From Tethya wilhelma (Eukaryota; Porifera; Demospongiae; Tethyida; Tethyidae): 64,000 nt of DNA. Both the position numbers and the translations under genes were made by a program. Location: NCBI GenBank assembly GCA_964030475.1, contig CAXIPT010000001.1, positions 26,779,873-26,843,872 of the forward strand. Direction: 5' to 3'. Positions 12,401 through 24,556 of this stretch are shown piece by piece (the first letter of the stretch is position 1; each line of letters begins with the position of its first letter). The notes beneath the pieces are model-generated. The model was given only the letters and a program-made list of their open reading frames with translations. It was not told the origin of the DNA and did not search any database.

Positions 12401-13499
12401 GCCCTGGGAATGGCGCTACGTGTAGCTACCTGCCAGCTGTAGTCTCGTCCCCTGACCCCACACCTTCTCCAAGGAGAAAGAGGATCTGGTCTCATTTGAG
12501 CGATTTCCCAGTTGTGCTGAGTCAGCAGTGAAACTGGATGTCATGTGACGAGTCACGGTGTGTGTGTGTGCATACTGAGCCAGCTATAGGAGGGCAGAGC
12601 TCTGATCTGGTGTGCGTGTACATGTAGAAGCCAATCATGGTACTAGAGCCTGGTCAACTAGATTTAGATTATCAATGTCTGATTGCTTACCAAATCAAGG
12701 TCTATCCGGGCCTGACTTTAATTTTATAGCCCAATTAGCACGATCTACTTTTTCACTACTAAAATTCCTTTTGCACGTACAATCTTTGAGAAGTTCTGTT
12801 ATAATCGATTCATGCAAAGCTAAGTTCCCCAATCACTAAGACAAAATTTGTGCACCCTTGAGTCTCGTGAGACATGCAATTGAAAGTATGACTTTCACGT
12901 GAAAACTCGAATGCTGCAATCTGATTGGTAGTTGAGTTTTTAAGACTGCTGACTCAGCACAACCGGGAAATCGCTCAAATAAGACCAGACCCTCTTTCTC
13001 CTTGGAGAAAGGGTGGGGTCTGGGGACAAGACTACCTGCTAGCAAAATTATGATCAGGTAATATGGTCAACAGTATTGAAAGTTAAGACATCACGTAACA
13101 ATTATTGTAGTGTGCTTTGAACTGCGTGAGACATTATACACTTCATGATTATAAGCCTCACGCTAATGGGCTCAGCAATAACGTACTGGTTTGTCTACCT
13201 TGTAAATGTTCACCGTGCCAGTTTTCCCTAGCAATTGTATCAGCAATACCATTCTGACCCATTATCCTCAGCTTGTCAACCAGCTCCTCCCATGTCAGGG
13301 TGTGTCCACATTCCTTCGTCACCTGGTCTTCTTTTCGTAGCCATGCTTTAACCATTTCATCAGGCAGGGTGGTCATATTGTCGAGTGAAAAAGGATCCAA
13401 ACCCAGCAGATTGCCAAGCTGTTTGATTTGATCACGGTTCAGTTTTTTCAAGTAGAGTACCACCTTTGTACAGTCTTGATCATCTAAAACAAAAACCAT
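3412..13499 (-). CDS. Death domain - helical domain - ankyrin repeat protein
   Basis: Reading 5' to 3' on the minus strand the exons are 13499-13199, 10355-10323, 10237-9486, 9404-9318, 9252-9148, 8752-8654, 8236-8138, 6615-6517, 6367-6269, 5346-5248, 4675-4577, 4506-4408, 3921-3820, 3761-3627 and 3555-3412 (stop TGA). Phases match at every junction I checked. Residues ~1-100 form a Death-fold domain (QLGNLLGLDPFSLDNM, then TLTWEELVDKLRIMG). A 251-residue exon follows with no family I recognise, predicted mostly helical, containing LWSYSDYELLKSIAEEF. Then come about ten ankyrin repeats, typically TALMxAS...DVVELLLKHHADVNAR, and a basic 48-residue tail. I chose the ATG at 13499 because it opens directly into the Death domain; a spliced upstream exon is possible. 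The likely role is a Death-domain adaptor or sensor in immune or apoptotic signalling; this is inferred from domains. Confidence 0.8.
4774..4856 (-). pseudogene. Decayed ankyrin-repeat exon
   Basis: The 3' half still encodes DVVELLLKHQADVNARNE and keeps a GT donor, but the 5' half of the repeat (the TALM...AS part) is replaced by unrelated sequence. The best acceptor leaves 83 bases, which would break phase if included. It is therefore probably skipped or non-functional. Confidence 0.55.
5582..5670 (+). mobile_element. Single end of Tc1-like MITE
   Basis: The sequence AGTGCTGTAAAAAGTATTGG with flanking AAGTAGTAAA matches one terminus of the complete element at 24557-25141. The opposite end was not found nearby, so this is a truncated copy inside an intron of the Death-ankyrin gene. 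Confidence 0.6.
7116..7868 (+). mobile_element. ~750-bp non-coding repeat with short inverted ends, copy 1
   Basis: Ends carry AAGCCTCGGCAC (near 7138) and GTGCCGAGGCTT (near 7853) as inverted repeats. Bases 7116-7828 appear again, reverse-complemented and apparently identical over the stretches compared, at 44789-45501. More diverged relatives lie at 26362-27134, with fragments near 29262-29320, 33585-33720, 35460-35700 and 37430-37480. An 83-residue open frame shared by the two copies is not preserved in the diverged copies and is unlikely to be a gene. Confidence 0.75.
8400..8552. mobile_element. Short palindromic MITE (CAGAGGAGGTACGACAGCC family), decayed copy
   Basis: The inner inverted repeats CATGCTGAGCTGG and CCAGCTCAGCATG survive with ~100 bases between them, and the right end reads GGCTGTCATACCTCCTCTG. 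The left outer end is lost. The family's best copy is 17492-17629; a third is 63140-63295. Confidence 0.65.
10641..10842. mobile_element. Inverted-repeat MITE
   Basis: The left arm contains GGAATGGTGGTCAGATTGAG and the right arm its reverse complement, with arms of about 50 bases interrupted by small indels. It has no coding capacity and lies in an intron of the Death-ankyrin gene. Confidence 0.7.
10881..11105. mobile_element. Inverted-repeat MITE starting GTAATGGG
   Basis: The element starts GTAATGGGCAGGGTTTTC and ends with the imperfect reverse complement GGAAACCCCACCCATTAC. Inner repeats GTGATACACAAGTC and GACAAGTGTATCAC also pair. Non-coding, intronic. Confidence 0.65.
11106..12439. other. 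Long intron without further exons
   Basis: This is the middle of the large first intron of the Death-ankyrin gene. Donor phase of the Death exon and acceptor phase of the 10323-10355 exon fit directly, so no coding exon is needed here and none was found. Confidence 0.5.
12440..13034. mobile_element. ~595-bp element with ~95-bp terminal inverted repeats
   Basis: Left end TAGTCTCGTCCCCTGACCCC is the near reverse complement of the right end, and pairing continues through CTGCTGACTCAGCACAACCG on the right arm. Arms are about 90-95 bases. The interior is non-coding. Near the ends CCTGCCAGC and CCTGCTAGC resemble a 9-base target duplication with one mismatch, slightly offset from the left terminus. 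Terminal sequence resembles the TAGCCTCGTTCCC family at 27782-28423. Confidence 0.8.
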
Positions 13500-13960
13500 A
13501 GTTTCTTTCTTTCTTATGATCTATATCTATAGATACTGGTAAAACTGCACAAATCAAATTTTGCTTACATATGTTATGACTCATATTGGTTCAACTCTTG
13601 AGAGGTTAGTTTCGTTTAGGTACAAATTAAGTACGGCTGTCAGTTCACAGAATGCTATGCATGAATGATAGTGGATGATGGCTTCATGATCATTAGTCCA
13701 TGAAATTCGAAAGAGGAGTCAACTTACCTGTTCACTATCGGCTCTATGCTCTATGATCACGGTCCAGCTCTTCTCAGCTGCTGACTGTTTGCTCTTGTGT
13801 CACAGTGGCTGGTAGACACTTTCTTTTCCAGCTACAGAAATAACCTCAGTCTAAGAATGAAGTTCAAACTACTGACTGAAGACACCAGCCTCTTTTTCTC
13901 TACAGATGCTCCATGACAAATATGGATATGTCACATGATACAAAGGTGAGCTCTCAAAAC
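13500..13960 (-). promoter_or_regulatory. 5' region of Death-ankyrin gene with possible non-coding exon
   Basis: A good donor (GAACAG then GTAAGT, reading minus, near 13730) follows about 100 bases that cannot be translated in phase with the Death exon because a TGA interrupts. It may be a 5' UTR exon. No clear TATA box or initiator was identified. Confidence 0.25.
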
Positions 13961-13964
13961 AATT

Positions 13965-15830
13965 CCCAAAATGTCAACAGGCTTCCCAGATAGTCAATTT
14001 CCCAAATATCATCACATCCTAAAAATTAATGTCAACTTCCCAAAATTTCACATCCTAAAATGTCAATTTCCCAAAATATCACATCCTAAAATGTCAACTT
14101 TCAATTTTAACAGGTGTCAGCATACAATACAAATCAATACATCTATAGTCCTATTACTGTAAATGACCAACAGCGCTATATATGTAGTCCGCGCAATAGA
14201 AGTTTCTCCAATGCGTCTTCCATGCGTCCTGAGCTTTTCTAGTATCAGTATCATCCCATGGCATGCTACATGGACAAAGTTTGGTGGTACGAAAGCAATT
14301 GCTGCAGTTTTGCAGATAAGGTGCCTGAAATCCTCACTATTAGACTATAGGTTTGTCTGTAGGCCTAAATTTTGTACCTTAATTTTGCCAAATGCATTGT
14401 CTAAAGTGATAATAACAACCTTTGTGAAGGCCTACTGGAAAATTGATGCGCATAGCTAATGCATCAATCTTTGCTAATTCAAAGTCAAACACAATGCTCA
14501 CAGGATTAATTTCTAGGTCCACATTTTGGCAGGCTTCTGACTTTGATTATTGTAAAGCACCATGTTGTAAACCTCTCTGGATTTTCCTGAGAGGAGGCAG
14601 TAAACCATAGGAAATTGCTGCCCATTATCAAATACATGGGTACATTTCAAACGTTCCACAATGTTTCTGCCTGGGCAAGTCGTACGTGTCGATCATGTTG
14701 CCTGTTGTACAGTCACAAAACTACGTACTAATAAGGTATAGTTGACAACGACTCCACAGCAGTATATACCTGTAGTTGAGAAGATGATGATGTCTTCACT
14801 TTGGTGAACTAGGAAGCTCTATATATCCGGTAGTTAATTGTCTCAGACCATTCGAATTCCCCAGTTGCATATATATATATTATCTCTTTTTCAGAGCAAA
14901 GGAGGAAGTTTGTCCTGGCATTTTCTGTATAGTGATGATTTAAGGGATGTTAGCGTTGGTAGCTAACTGTGCTGCTATAGCATCTCTTTCTGAGTCAGTA
15001 TACTTCTTGGAGGCAATCTCTATAGATTTGGGGTACTGTTTCCACTTCCTCTCTGCAAGGCTCTCTTTTTCATCCGGTAGCCACTATATTTTCTCTGCCT
15101 TATTCTTTGCCGGCCCGGGCAGGCTCAGGATGGGTGTGTTCTCCACTGACTGTTTGTATCTTATCATTTACAGTTGTCATGCAGTCAGGCTGGGCAAGAT
15201 CGAATGCAGCATCTCCAAAATTCTCTCTCTTCATTTCTTTTCCGGATAGATAAATATTGATATCCCTGGCATTGTAGAGCTCTTCCTCCTTTACGAGTTC
15301 CATGGAATAAATTCACAGCAGAATCCATGAAACAGAACACGTCAGTATATACCTGTCAAAATTTTACTCTTTTATATTAGGCTATAGTGTTTGGGCTTAT
15401 TTTCACACTGCTCCACATCATTCCACATAGAACAACACAAAATAGTTCAATGCAATTAGTGTATTTGATCTATAGATTGCATACAAGAGAGCTTTATAAT
15501 AGCCCCCATTAATTGTACGTACACAAGTGACCTTCACCATCATTGATCCCTGTATATAGTATGCTACTGTCAGTCTGACTCTAAGAACATTGACTAAAGA
15601 ATAATCATAAAAGTAACTGTACAAACAGATTAAAGACTGTATACTGTCTCTAGCTAACTTTGAACAGAGTTGAGTCAATGACCCTATAAATTCTATATAG
15701 TTGTATTACGGGAAGTTGACATTTTGAAAGTAGTTATTCTGGGAAATTGACATACTAGGAAATGATATTTTGAGAGTTGGCATTTTAGGAAATGACATTT
15801 TGAAAGTTGAGATTCTGGGAGGCCACCTAT
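13965..15830. mobile_element. Decayed Mutator-like element with inverted tandem-repeat ends
   Basis: Both ends consist of short degenerate tandem repeats of the form CCCAAAATGTCAACTT / CATCCTAAAATG, in opposite orientation (about 13965-14110 and 15695-15825), so the ends pair as an inverted repeat. Between them are minus-strand remnants resembling a Mutator-like transposase. The structure suits a MULE or foldback element. Confidence 0.5.
14163..15303 (-). pseudogene. Mutator-like transposase remnant
   Basis: On the minus strand, three frames carry pieces with the look of a MULE transposase: GLHKGCYYHFRQCIWQN, then EDFRHLICKTAAIAFVPP followed by NFVHVACHG, with stops and frameshifts between them. 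Gly-Cys-x-x-His-Phe followed by ALAFVP-like sequence is a familiar pattern in MULE transposases. Further upstream in the same orientation (15100-15303 and below) are charged peptide stretches such as ERKWKQYPKSIEIASKK that may be its N-terminal region. The assignment is from pattern memory; no intact catalytic DDE triad can be traced. It is clearly not functional. Confidence 0.4.
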
Positions 15831-16010
15831 TAGAAAGAACACTGTGTATGATGTGAGAGCCAACCCTCTCTTCACCAAACTGCTTGACTGTGAAGTGAAT
15901 CTGAGCCCTGACTTCACAGTGCCCTTGGGGTAATATAGGGTCTGGCCTGGCATGTTGAACATGGTGGAGGCAGCGAGAGGATTGAAGACATTGCCTCTCT
16001 CTATATAATT

Positions 16011-16070
16011 ATGGCTGCTCCATCTCTGGACACCATGTCTGTCTCAGTGTCCTCGATCATCAAGGCACTG
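16011..16070 (+). CDS. Possible isolated first exon
   Basis: ATG opens 20 codons (MAAPSLDTMSVSVSSIIKAL) ending at a good donor GTGAGA. The next sequence is a microsatellite and satellite array and I found no downstream partner exon, so this may be a chance reading frame or a gene fragment. Confidence 0.15.
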
Positions 16071-16081
16071 GTGAGAAGAAC

Positions 16082-16084
<3 letters not shown>

Positions 16085-16115
<31 letters not shown>

Positions 16116-17036
16116 TATACCTGCTGGCGCAGGCATTGGGAGCAAAGAAGCTAGTTAGTACACTATATTAAATCTAGCATATACATTCCGGACACTGGTC
16201 GAAGACACTGATTCAGACACAGCTCTGATTCATTCAATAATTTTATAGCTGTGACTGCATACTATTCGATCTAACATACATTCCTGACACAGGTTGAAGA
16301 CAAAGCTTCGGACACAGATCCGTAATACATTCACTTCAATGCTCTTATACCTGCTACTGCAGGAATTGGGAGCAAGGAAGTTAGTTAGTATATACTATTG
16401 AATCTATAGGCATACATTCCAGACACTAGTCTGTTTACATTCGCTTAAATGCTCTTATACCTGCTAGCGCAGGCATTGGGAGCAAAGAAGCTAGTTAGTA
16501 CACTATATTAAATCTAGTATATACATTCCGGACACTGGTCGAAGACACTGATTCAGACACAGCTCTGTTTACATTCATTCAATACTTTTATAGCTGTGAC
16601 TGCATGCTATTTGATCTAATATACATTCCTGACACAGGTTGAAGACACAGCTTCGTACACAGATCCGTATACATTCACTTCAATGCTCTTATGCCTGCAG
16701 GAGCAGGCATTGGGAGCAAGGAAGCTAGTTAGTATATACCAATGAATCTATAGGCATACATTCCAGACATTGGTCTGTTTACATTCACTTAAATGCTCTT
16801 ATACAGGCATTGGGAGCAAAGAAGCTATTAAATCTAGTATACTACATTTCGGACACTGGTCAAAGACACTGCATGATTCAGACACAGCTCTGCATAGCTG
16901 TGACTGCATACTATTCGATCTAATATACATTCCTGACAACACAGCTTCAGACACAGATTGTCTACATTCACTTCAATGCTCTTATACCAGGTGCTACTGT
17001 AGGCATTGGGAGCAAAGAAGCTAGTTATAGTATACT
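16085..17036. repeat. (CA)n followed by ~340-bp satellite array
   Basis: After a CA run (16085-16112) comes a tandem array of a unit starting CTCTTATACCTGCT. The anchor recurs near 16113, 16340, 16449, 16686, 16797 and 16980. The spacing alternates (~227 and ~109 bases), so the higher-order period is about 336-348 bases made of two related subunits, with about 2.7 copies. Shared words include GGCATTGGGAGCAAAGAAGC and CATTCCGGACACTGGTC. Non-coding. Confidence 0.85.
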
Positions 17037-17310
17037 ATAGACCCCAGTCCAATTCTAGATCATACATATACATAACATATACCTACAACATACACACATA
17101 CATATATATATATATATACATGTGTGTATGACGTACCAATATAATTACATGCATGCACGTTATATGTGAATTGGCATAAAGTATTATTCTTGAACATGCA
17201 TACAATTAATATAAAAATTGGTGCATCATACATAAAATAGATTCATGCAGTATTCATACAGTAATGTGTGCGGAGAATGGTTGAAAGAACAAATGAACAC
17301 ATACACTTAC
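17037..17310. other. AT-rich spacer
   Basis: It contains a short (TA)n run near 17104-17118 and no recognisable feature. Confidence 0.4.
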
Positions 17311-17407
17311 ATTGAATCAAGGTGTAAAGTCTCCTCCTGTACCGGCAGAACTTTGATCTTGACTTTTCGCTCAACGATCTGCCATCTTTTAATCTCTCAT
17401 ATATGAC
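17311..17407 (-). CDS. Possible orphan exon
   Basis: A 97-base stretch on the minus strand has an AG acceptor, a GTAAGT donor and an open frame (VIYERLKDGRSLSEKSRSKF, continuing CRYRRRLYTL). It looks coding because of the basic, compositionally normal peptide, but no partner exons were identified, and the family is unknown. It could be a gene remnant or a transposon exon. Confidence 0.25.
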
Positions 17408-17491
17408 CTGTTAGTGACAGAAAATGTAAACAAAAGATCACTAGTTGTAGTCACCTGACCAATGGACGGTAGAAAGGCGTCTAACATTACC

Positions 17492-17629
17492 CAGAGGAGG
17501 TACGACAGCCATCTGTCATGCTGAGCTGGTATTTCTATTGCACATGATCATTTTAATATCTCAGTAAGCTCCTAGTGTCACACTGAAAATGCCATCTCAG
17601 CATGACACAGGGCTGTCGTACCTCCTCTG
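17492..17629. mobile_element. 138-bp palindromic MITE, best copy
   Basis: The outer 19 bases CAGAGGAGGTACGACAGCC are perfectly repeated in inverted orientation at the right end. The repeat extends inward through TGTCATGCTGAG with few mismatches, so most of the element can fold into a hairpin. No clear target duplication was seen. Confidence 0.85.
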
Positions 17630-17696
17630 CTCTCTTAGACCAGGAGCAAAAACATGAACACGTGCATGTGCTGTTGTAACTCAAACATGACCAGTT

Positions 17697-18054
17697 GCAG
17701 GGATGTAGCCAGGATTTAGAGTAAGGGGGTGCTAAAACTGTGCACGCAAAGCACGCCGGAAATTTTGGAGGTGCCACGGCCACTTTTGGGTCACGTGACC
17801 GATATCACGACCTTTGAACTATTGCTGGAAGCTAGCTGCTGAGCGCTTTCGATCGATTTAGCGTGAATTAAACGGTTCTGAAGTTTGTTTATCAAGAGCT
17901 CATGCAGACATAGATGAGCTTGGAAAATAGCTTCAAGCAACAAACATGTAAGAAATGGAAATTTTTAAAGGCTTGATTACTTATTAATAAATCCAACTAT
18001 TAATGGTTTTTGCACTTCCGCTCAGTGGCAAAGGGGGTGCTCGAGCACCCTGAG
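17697..18054 (+). mobile_element. CAGTGGCG-type MITE, 5' part
   Basis: It starts CAGGGATGTAGCCAGG and shares AAGGGGGTGCT, GGTCACGTGACC and GCACCC words with the elements at 20168-20525 and 32857-33160. Its natural C-rich stretch (GAGCACCCTGAGCCCCC) runs directly into the giant poly-C tract, and the expected right end is missing. Confidence 0.6.
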
Positions 18055-19753
<1,699 letters not shown>

Positions 19754-19754
19754 N
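19754..19754. other. Single N, probable join
   Basis: The N follows the poly-C tract, and the sequence after it does not continue the interrupted MITE recognisably. Confidence 0.7.
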
Positions 19755-20167
19755 CTGCCTGATTTTGAGCAGAGAACACAAAATGTGTGCCAGTTTTTCT
19801 AGACCCCCATTTTTCGCTGGGCGGAAAAGGCGGGGTCTAGGACTAGACTAACCATTGCCCAGCTAAGCCAGCTGGCCTGCCTGGCCCCCCAGGGCAGAAA
19901 TGTAGTGACATATGAATTATGAATGAGTCTACATGCATCAGGCAGCTGCTCAGTAGCTAAATACTATAAAGTGATACTGAATGCATTTTAGTCTTTAGAT
20001 TGCAAGCTAACAAGACAGTCTAGAAAAACTTGTGCCCTAATTACTCAGTGTTAATTCAACCTTTTGGACAACTTACAGCAAGCTTTTCAAGTCCAGGAGG
20101 CTGGTGGTTTTTCGGCCAAATATACCTACCACAAAGGTAACTATTTCATGAATAAGATCATCTAGGT

Positions 20168-20525
20168 CAGTGGCGTGTTTAAGGGGGTGCTCCGGGTGCT
20201 TGAGCACCCCCCTGGCTCATCGGATAATGACGTCATCGCTTAGAAGTAACGCTCCAGAGTAGCGCTATTCAATGAATTAATTAATGAAACGAGTAAAATC
20301 CGAGCTAGCAATGCTTCAAAATCACTTTTAAGGCTAAAAGAAAAGAAAAGAAGGCAAAAAAATAGCAGAATACGGTAGCATAGCGATCGTGGATTGTGCG
20401 ATCGAATTGCGCAATTTCGGTCACGTGACCAAAAGTGGGCGTGGCTATCCAAAAATTTTCGGGCGCTTCGCGCCTGCATGCACTATATTAGCACCCCCAT
20501 CAGCTAAATCCTAGACACGCCACTG
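20168..20525. mobile_element. CAGTGGCG MITE with 5-bp target duplication, copy 1
   Basis: The left end CAGTGGCGTGTTTAAGGGGG pairs with a right end ...GACACGCCACTG. The element is flanked by TAGGT on both sides. Internal words include GATAATGACGTCATCGC and GGTCACGTGACC. It is non-coding. Termini resemble hAT-type ends, and a 5-bp duplication is compatible with some hAT groups, but superfamily is unassigned. Confidence 0.85.
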
Positions 20526-20917
20526 TAGGTAGCTTCCTTTTGGCATGGAACATTTGCGTTTCATGGACATACAAAAGATAAATTCAATTCCATTCACACA
20601 ATTTTGGACTGAAGTTACTTCAGTGCTAGTAACTTTTGTGTCCGGGGTACAGCAGCTGAGCAGTCCTTGAAACAAAACTGATCATGTCACTGATGATGCT
20701 ATATTTGGCCTCCAGTACGTACTAACATAACACAAACTAATTTTGATAAAAACGGATTGCAAACACCTCATTAGAGGGATAAAACATGATCAATACCACA
20801 TGGGTATCAAAAATTTTATTCAATACACTGACAATGTTGGTAACCACAGAAAAATTAAAGCTCTCACACATCAGGACTGAATACAGTTAATACTTGAATT
20901 ACAGAGGGTAACATATA

Positions 20918-21133
20918 CCGTATAGCACAAAATATTGGCGGGAATAAAATTTGGCGGATTGTCAAAAATTTCATGATTGGCGGATTTTATTTTGGCATTT
21001 GCGTACGCAGCAATACACGTATTCCATATGTGCATGCGCAAAAATGACGGTTTGGCGGATTTAATATTGACAGTCCTTACCAAAACCACCAATCCGCCAA
21101 TATTAAAATCTGCCAAATTTTTGTGCTATACGG
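20918..21133. mobile_element. MITE, CCGTA-end family, copy 2
   Basis: Ends CCGTATAGCACAAAATATTG and the reverse complement CAAATTTTTGTGCTATACGG are flanked by TA. Interior subrepeats are TTGGCGGAT/ATCCGCCAA, unlike the TTTTCGT subrepeats of copy 1. Confidence 0.85.
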
Positions 21134-24100
21134 TAGTAAAATACTCCTCCTGAAGAAAGTGGTTAGACTATTTGTGAGCGAGAAAGTCAAAAAGTTGACT
21201 AAGACCATTCTCTACAGTAGGGAAGAATAAAAGAAAACGTCAATTTCACACAAAAGGTTATACACTAGTACATAGGGTAGGTGTAAAGGTGGATGTGGAT
21301 ATGACAGGTAAAAGTACTGTGTGATCCTGCTTGCCAGAGTAAAAGTATGCAAAAAAAAGTCTGAACTGCTTCATACCAAGTCTCTAGTATTCCAGAATCC
21401 GTACGTTGATTGACAAAATGTATCAGTTGATCGGGCAACATGTTTACGTAGTAAATAACCTACAAAATGGATACAGAGGAGATTTTATGATGTTAAATGA
21501 ACTTACAGGCATATATTTGTGTGTAAGAGTTATCAAAGTGAAGCACTTTTGTGCTACTTTTACAAAACAACACTCATCTATGCACAAAGCAAACAGTGAA
21601 ATCGATACATACAAGGCTATACGGGTGGAACATTTGCGTTTCATAAACAATCAAAGCTTATGATTCAAACACGAATGACTACAATAATAGTACAACACGA
21701 TTTACAACTTTTACCTGTGTCCGTCCTTTACTTTTGTAACAAGAGGCTGTTGAGCTTGAGGCAGCTGTACGCCATTTTTTAGTCCAAACAAAGCAAGGGA
21801 ACAGCAACACGCAATTACTGTTCATTGTGTCAGAAAATTATTCACAATTTACCATTTCAATCCTTCATAGACCTCTTTACACTGCAGTTCTCTTCGTGAG
21901 CACGAACTCAACCAATGCAAACACTTGCCTCTTCTTGGCAACCATTTTTGGAAAAGTTGCTGACACGCCCCTTCCGCTATTATCTCATGGAAAATAAATC
22001 TTGCGCGAAAATTACACGTGCGTTTCGACTGATAGTATATTGCTTCTGTACTTAACAGGAAGTAAGTACCTGTATCTTTTTCTCCAGCATTTTGATTTTC
22101 ACTAGTTTTGCAAATTCGCGCCCTGAATTATTAAACAGGAAGACTTGAACTTATGACTTCTTCAATTAAAGGACCTTGAACTCTGGCACTCATTTAGCCA
22201 AATGCAGTGAAGTTAGTAAAATTTAGGCTTGTACTTTTTATGTAGCACAGCTGCATGTCACTGTTAGTACTACGTACAATTTCTAGCCATGCTCAGCCTG
22301 TCTGATTCCATGCAGCTCCAACCTCATATGTACAATTCCGAGTCGAAGGATTTTGGCACCATGTAGGGGGGAAGGGGATTACATGTACTGTGAGCTATTT
22401 TTTTTTTCTGTTTTTTTTTAGTTTCCACATAAATGAAGGCACCGAGGTGCATAACCCTTGGTGCACATGCATAATGTAAAATTCCGAGTACTTTGTGCTA
22501 TTGTATTATGAGAATTATATAATAGTATACTAGTGTATGATGTAAAAAATGATGTAAAAATGTTTTGCATTGCTGTTGTTTGTACATTATCATTGGTTTT
22601 GAAATGGTACAGTGAGCCTGAAAGTTTATCATTATTTTGTTCTAATATTTATATTATCACAGGATCACTGGGTTCACATTTTAGCACAATCATGCTATAC
22701 TTTGTAAGGATCTCAGGCTATTTCATACTCTATCAAGGCTTAGGGGCTGAAAAGCCTAGGTGCGCATGTTCACCAAGGGTTAAGTATAGATAACACTGAG
22801 CAAAGAATTAACAGGTTATCATGTACACACTCTGAAAATACTAAATAGCTATTAATTCTTCAACCCATTCTGTTCACTGCATGCATAGTATATAATTAAT
22901 TGTTGTGTTAGCATCGATCAGACTTGAAAGCCTCAAAAATGGTCTACACCAGAAGTGATCTCAGGTGGTCTAAAATTATGAAAAAATTTCTGAGGGAGCA
23001 TGCCCCCAGACTCCCCTATATGGTGTGGTGTCACTCTCTCTCTTCCCCCCCCCCCTAAAGTTTTTACAGGTATTATTACTGGTGGCATGCATGCAAGCAT
23101 GGATCGGAACAAGCATGGATTGGGGCGAGCACGAGCAAGCATATTCGCATGGAGTTCTGCATGTGGGAATAGCCTAGTAGGTTATGTGGGAATGAGGCTA
23201 GCGCATATTGTTTGTTATAGCACTGGTGAAAGAGTATGGCATAATTATTCAAGAGACATGTACACTTGGCTAAATCTCAGCATCATCAGATCAAATTTTC
23301 TATGAAACATTAACAAAGACCAACTTCCCTTCCTCACAGTTGAACCTCCAAAGAGAGGATACTTGGGACACTGAGCGTTTTTTGTCCTTTCTTAGGAGGT
23401 TGTCCTCTTCTCATATATTTGCCTTGTATACCCCTTTTAAATGTCAGACTTCCTATAGACTGCTAGTTAACCTTGTAAACCAGGCATTCCTCTCTATGCT
23501 AATTGTTAAGCACGGGGAGGGCCTGGTCTCCAAAATCACATGAGTTATGTTACAAAAAGTATGCATAGGTGGAAAGCTGTTTGGTGGTTTATTCATCTAC
23601 TCAAAATTAGCTGAGGCTCACGAGTCCAGGCAAAAAATTTTGCAGACAGTTTAGACTCTGAATGTACATAATTAGCAAAATTAATAGCAAATGAACAGAA
23701 ATCATGCATCAACAGTTCAGGTCACTTAGGATATTAAGAAAAGCTTACATATTGGACAAGGAATAGCCTAGATCACAACATTAATCAAACTACATTCTCC
23801 ATAATGAATTCCTGTACACAACCTTCCTAATATTAAGTCCAATATTTCATGATTGGTCAATGCTGAACAGCAATTTTTGCTGGATTTGCAATATTTATTC
23901 ACATGATTGCACTGCTTTGAGACCTATAGGCTAATCTATCCCACATCAATGCCATTCATATCATACGTACGGTAGTATTTATAGTAGGAATGGGCTGACT
24001 GTCCCATAGACACAATACAAAATATGTATCACCATAAAAATCTATCAAAACAAAGTTAAGCCTTCAAACTTGCTCAAAGACTCTCCACAACATATTACCA

Positions 24101-24556
24101 ACTGCATGCAGGGCCTGAAACTCACAGAATTTTCACTGGGCACTCGTAGAGAGTGTTAGAGGGAAGACACAATAGTGCCATTTTTGTTCTCCTTATACGT
24201 ACTAAATTGAACACCGTTTCCAAAGAACCAGAAAGTGTTGAGCCAACTTTGACAGCACAAGGTAAGTCCTTTAATTTCAAGGGAACTAGGTTTTTTGATA
24301 CTCGTTTTCACCACAAATAAGCCTATACAAAAACTAGAAAGCTTTAAAATTTAGTATATAAAATCATGTACTTCAATGTAGCACTCTTCTTGTGGGTAAA
24401 GTTCAAAGGTCATTATCTACGTGGCATTAACACACATGCGCATTAGATACTCTAGCATTATAGTGCATGTAGCTGCTATACTCTCAAGCTTTTTGTAGGG
24501 ACTATAACCAGTCTCTAATAGTCTTCACACTGTAGTGCTGAAAAAAGTGAATGAAC

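Noticed and set aside
13965..14110. Possible CRISPR-like short repeats
   Set aside because: Repeats are degenerate, without unique spacers of uniform length, in a eukaryotic genome, and mirrored at 15700 as transposon ends.
21406..21663. Overlapping open frames on both strands near 21400-21660
   Set aside because: No recognisable domain, no partner exons, AT-rich chance frames.
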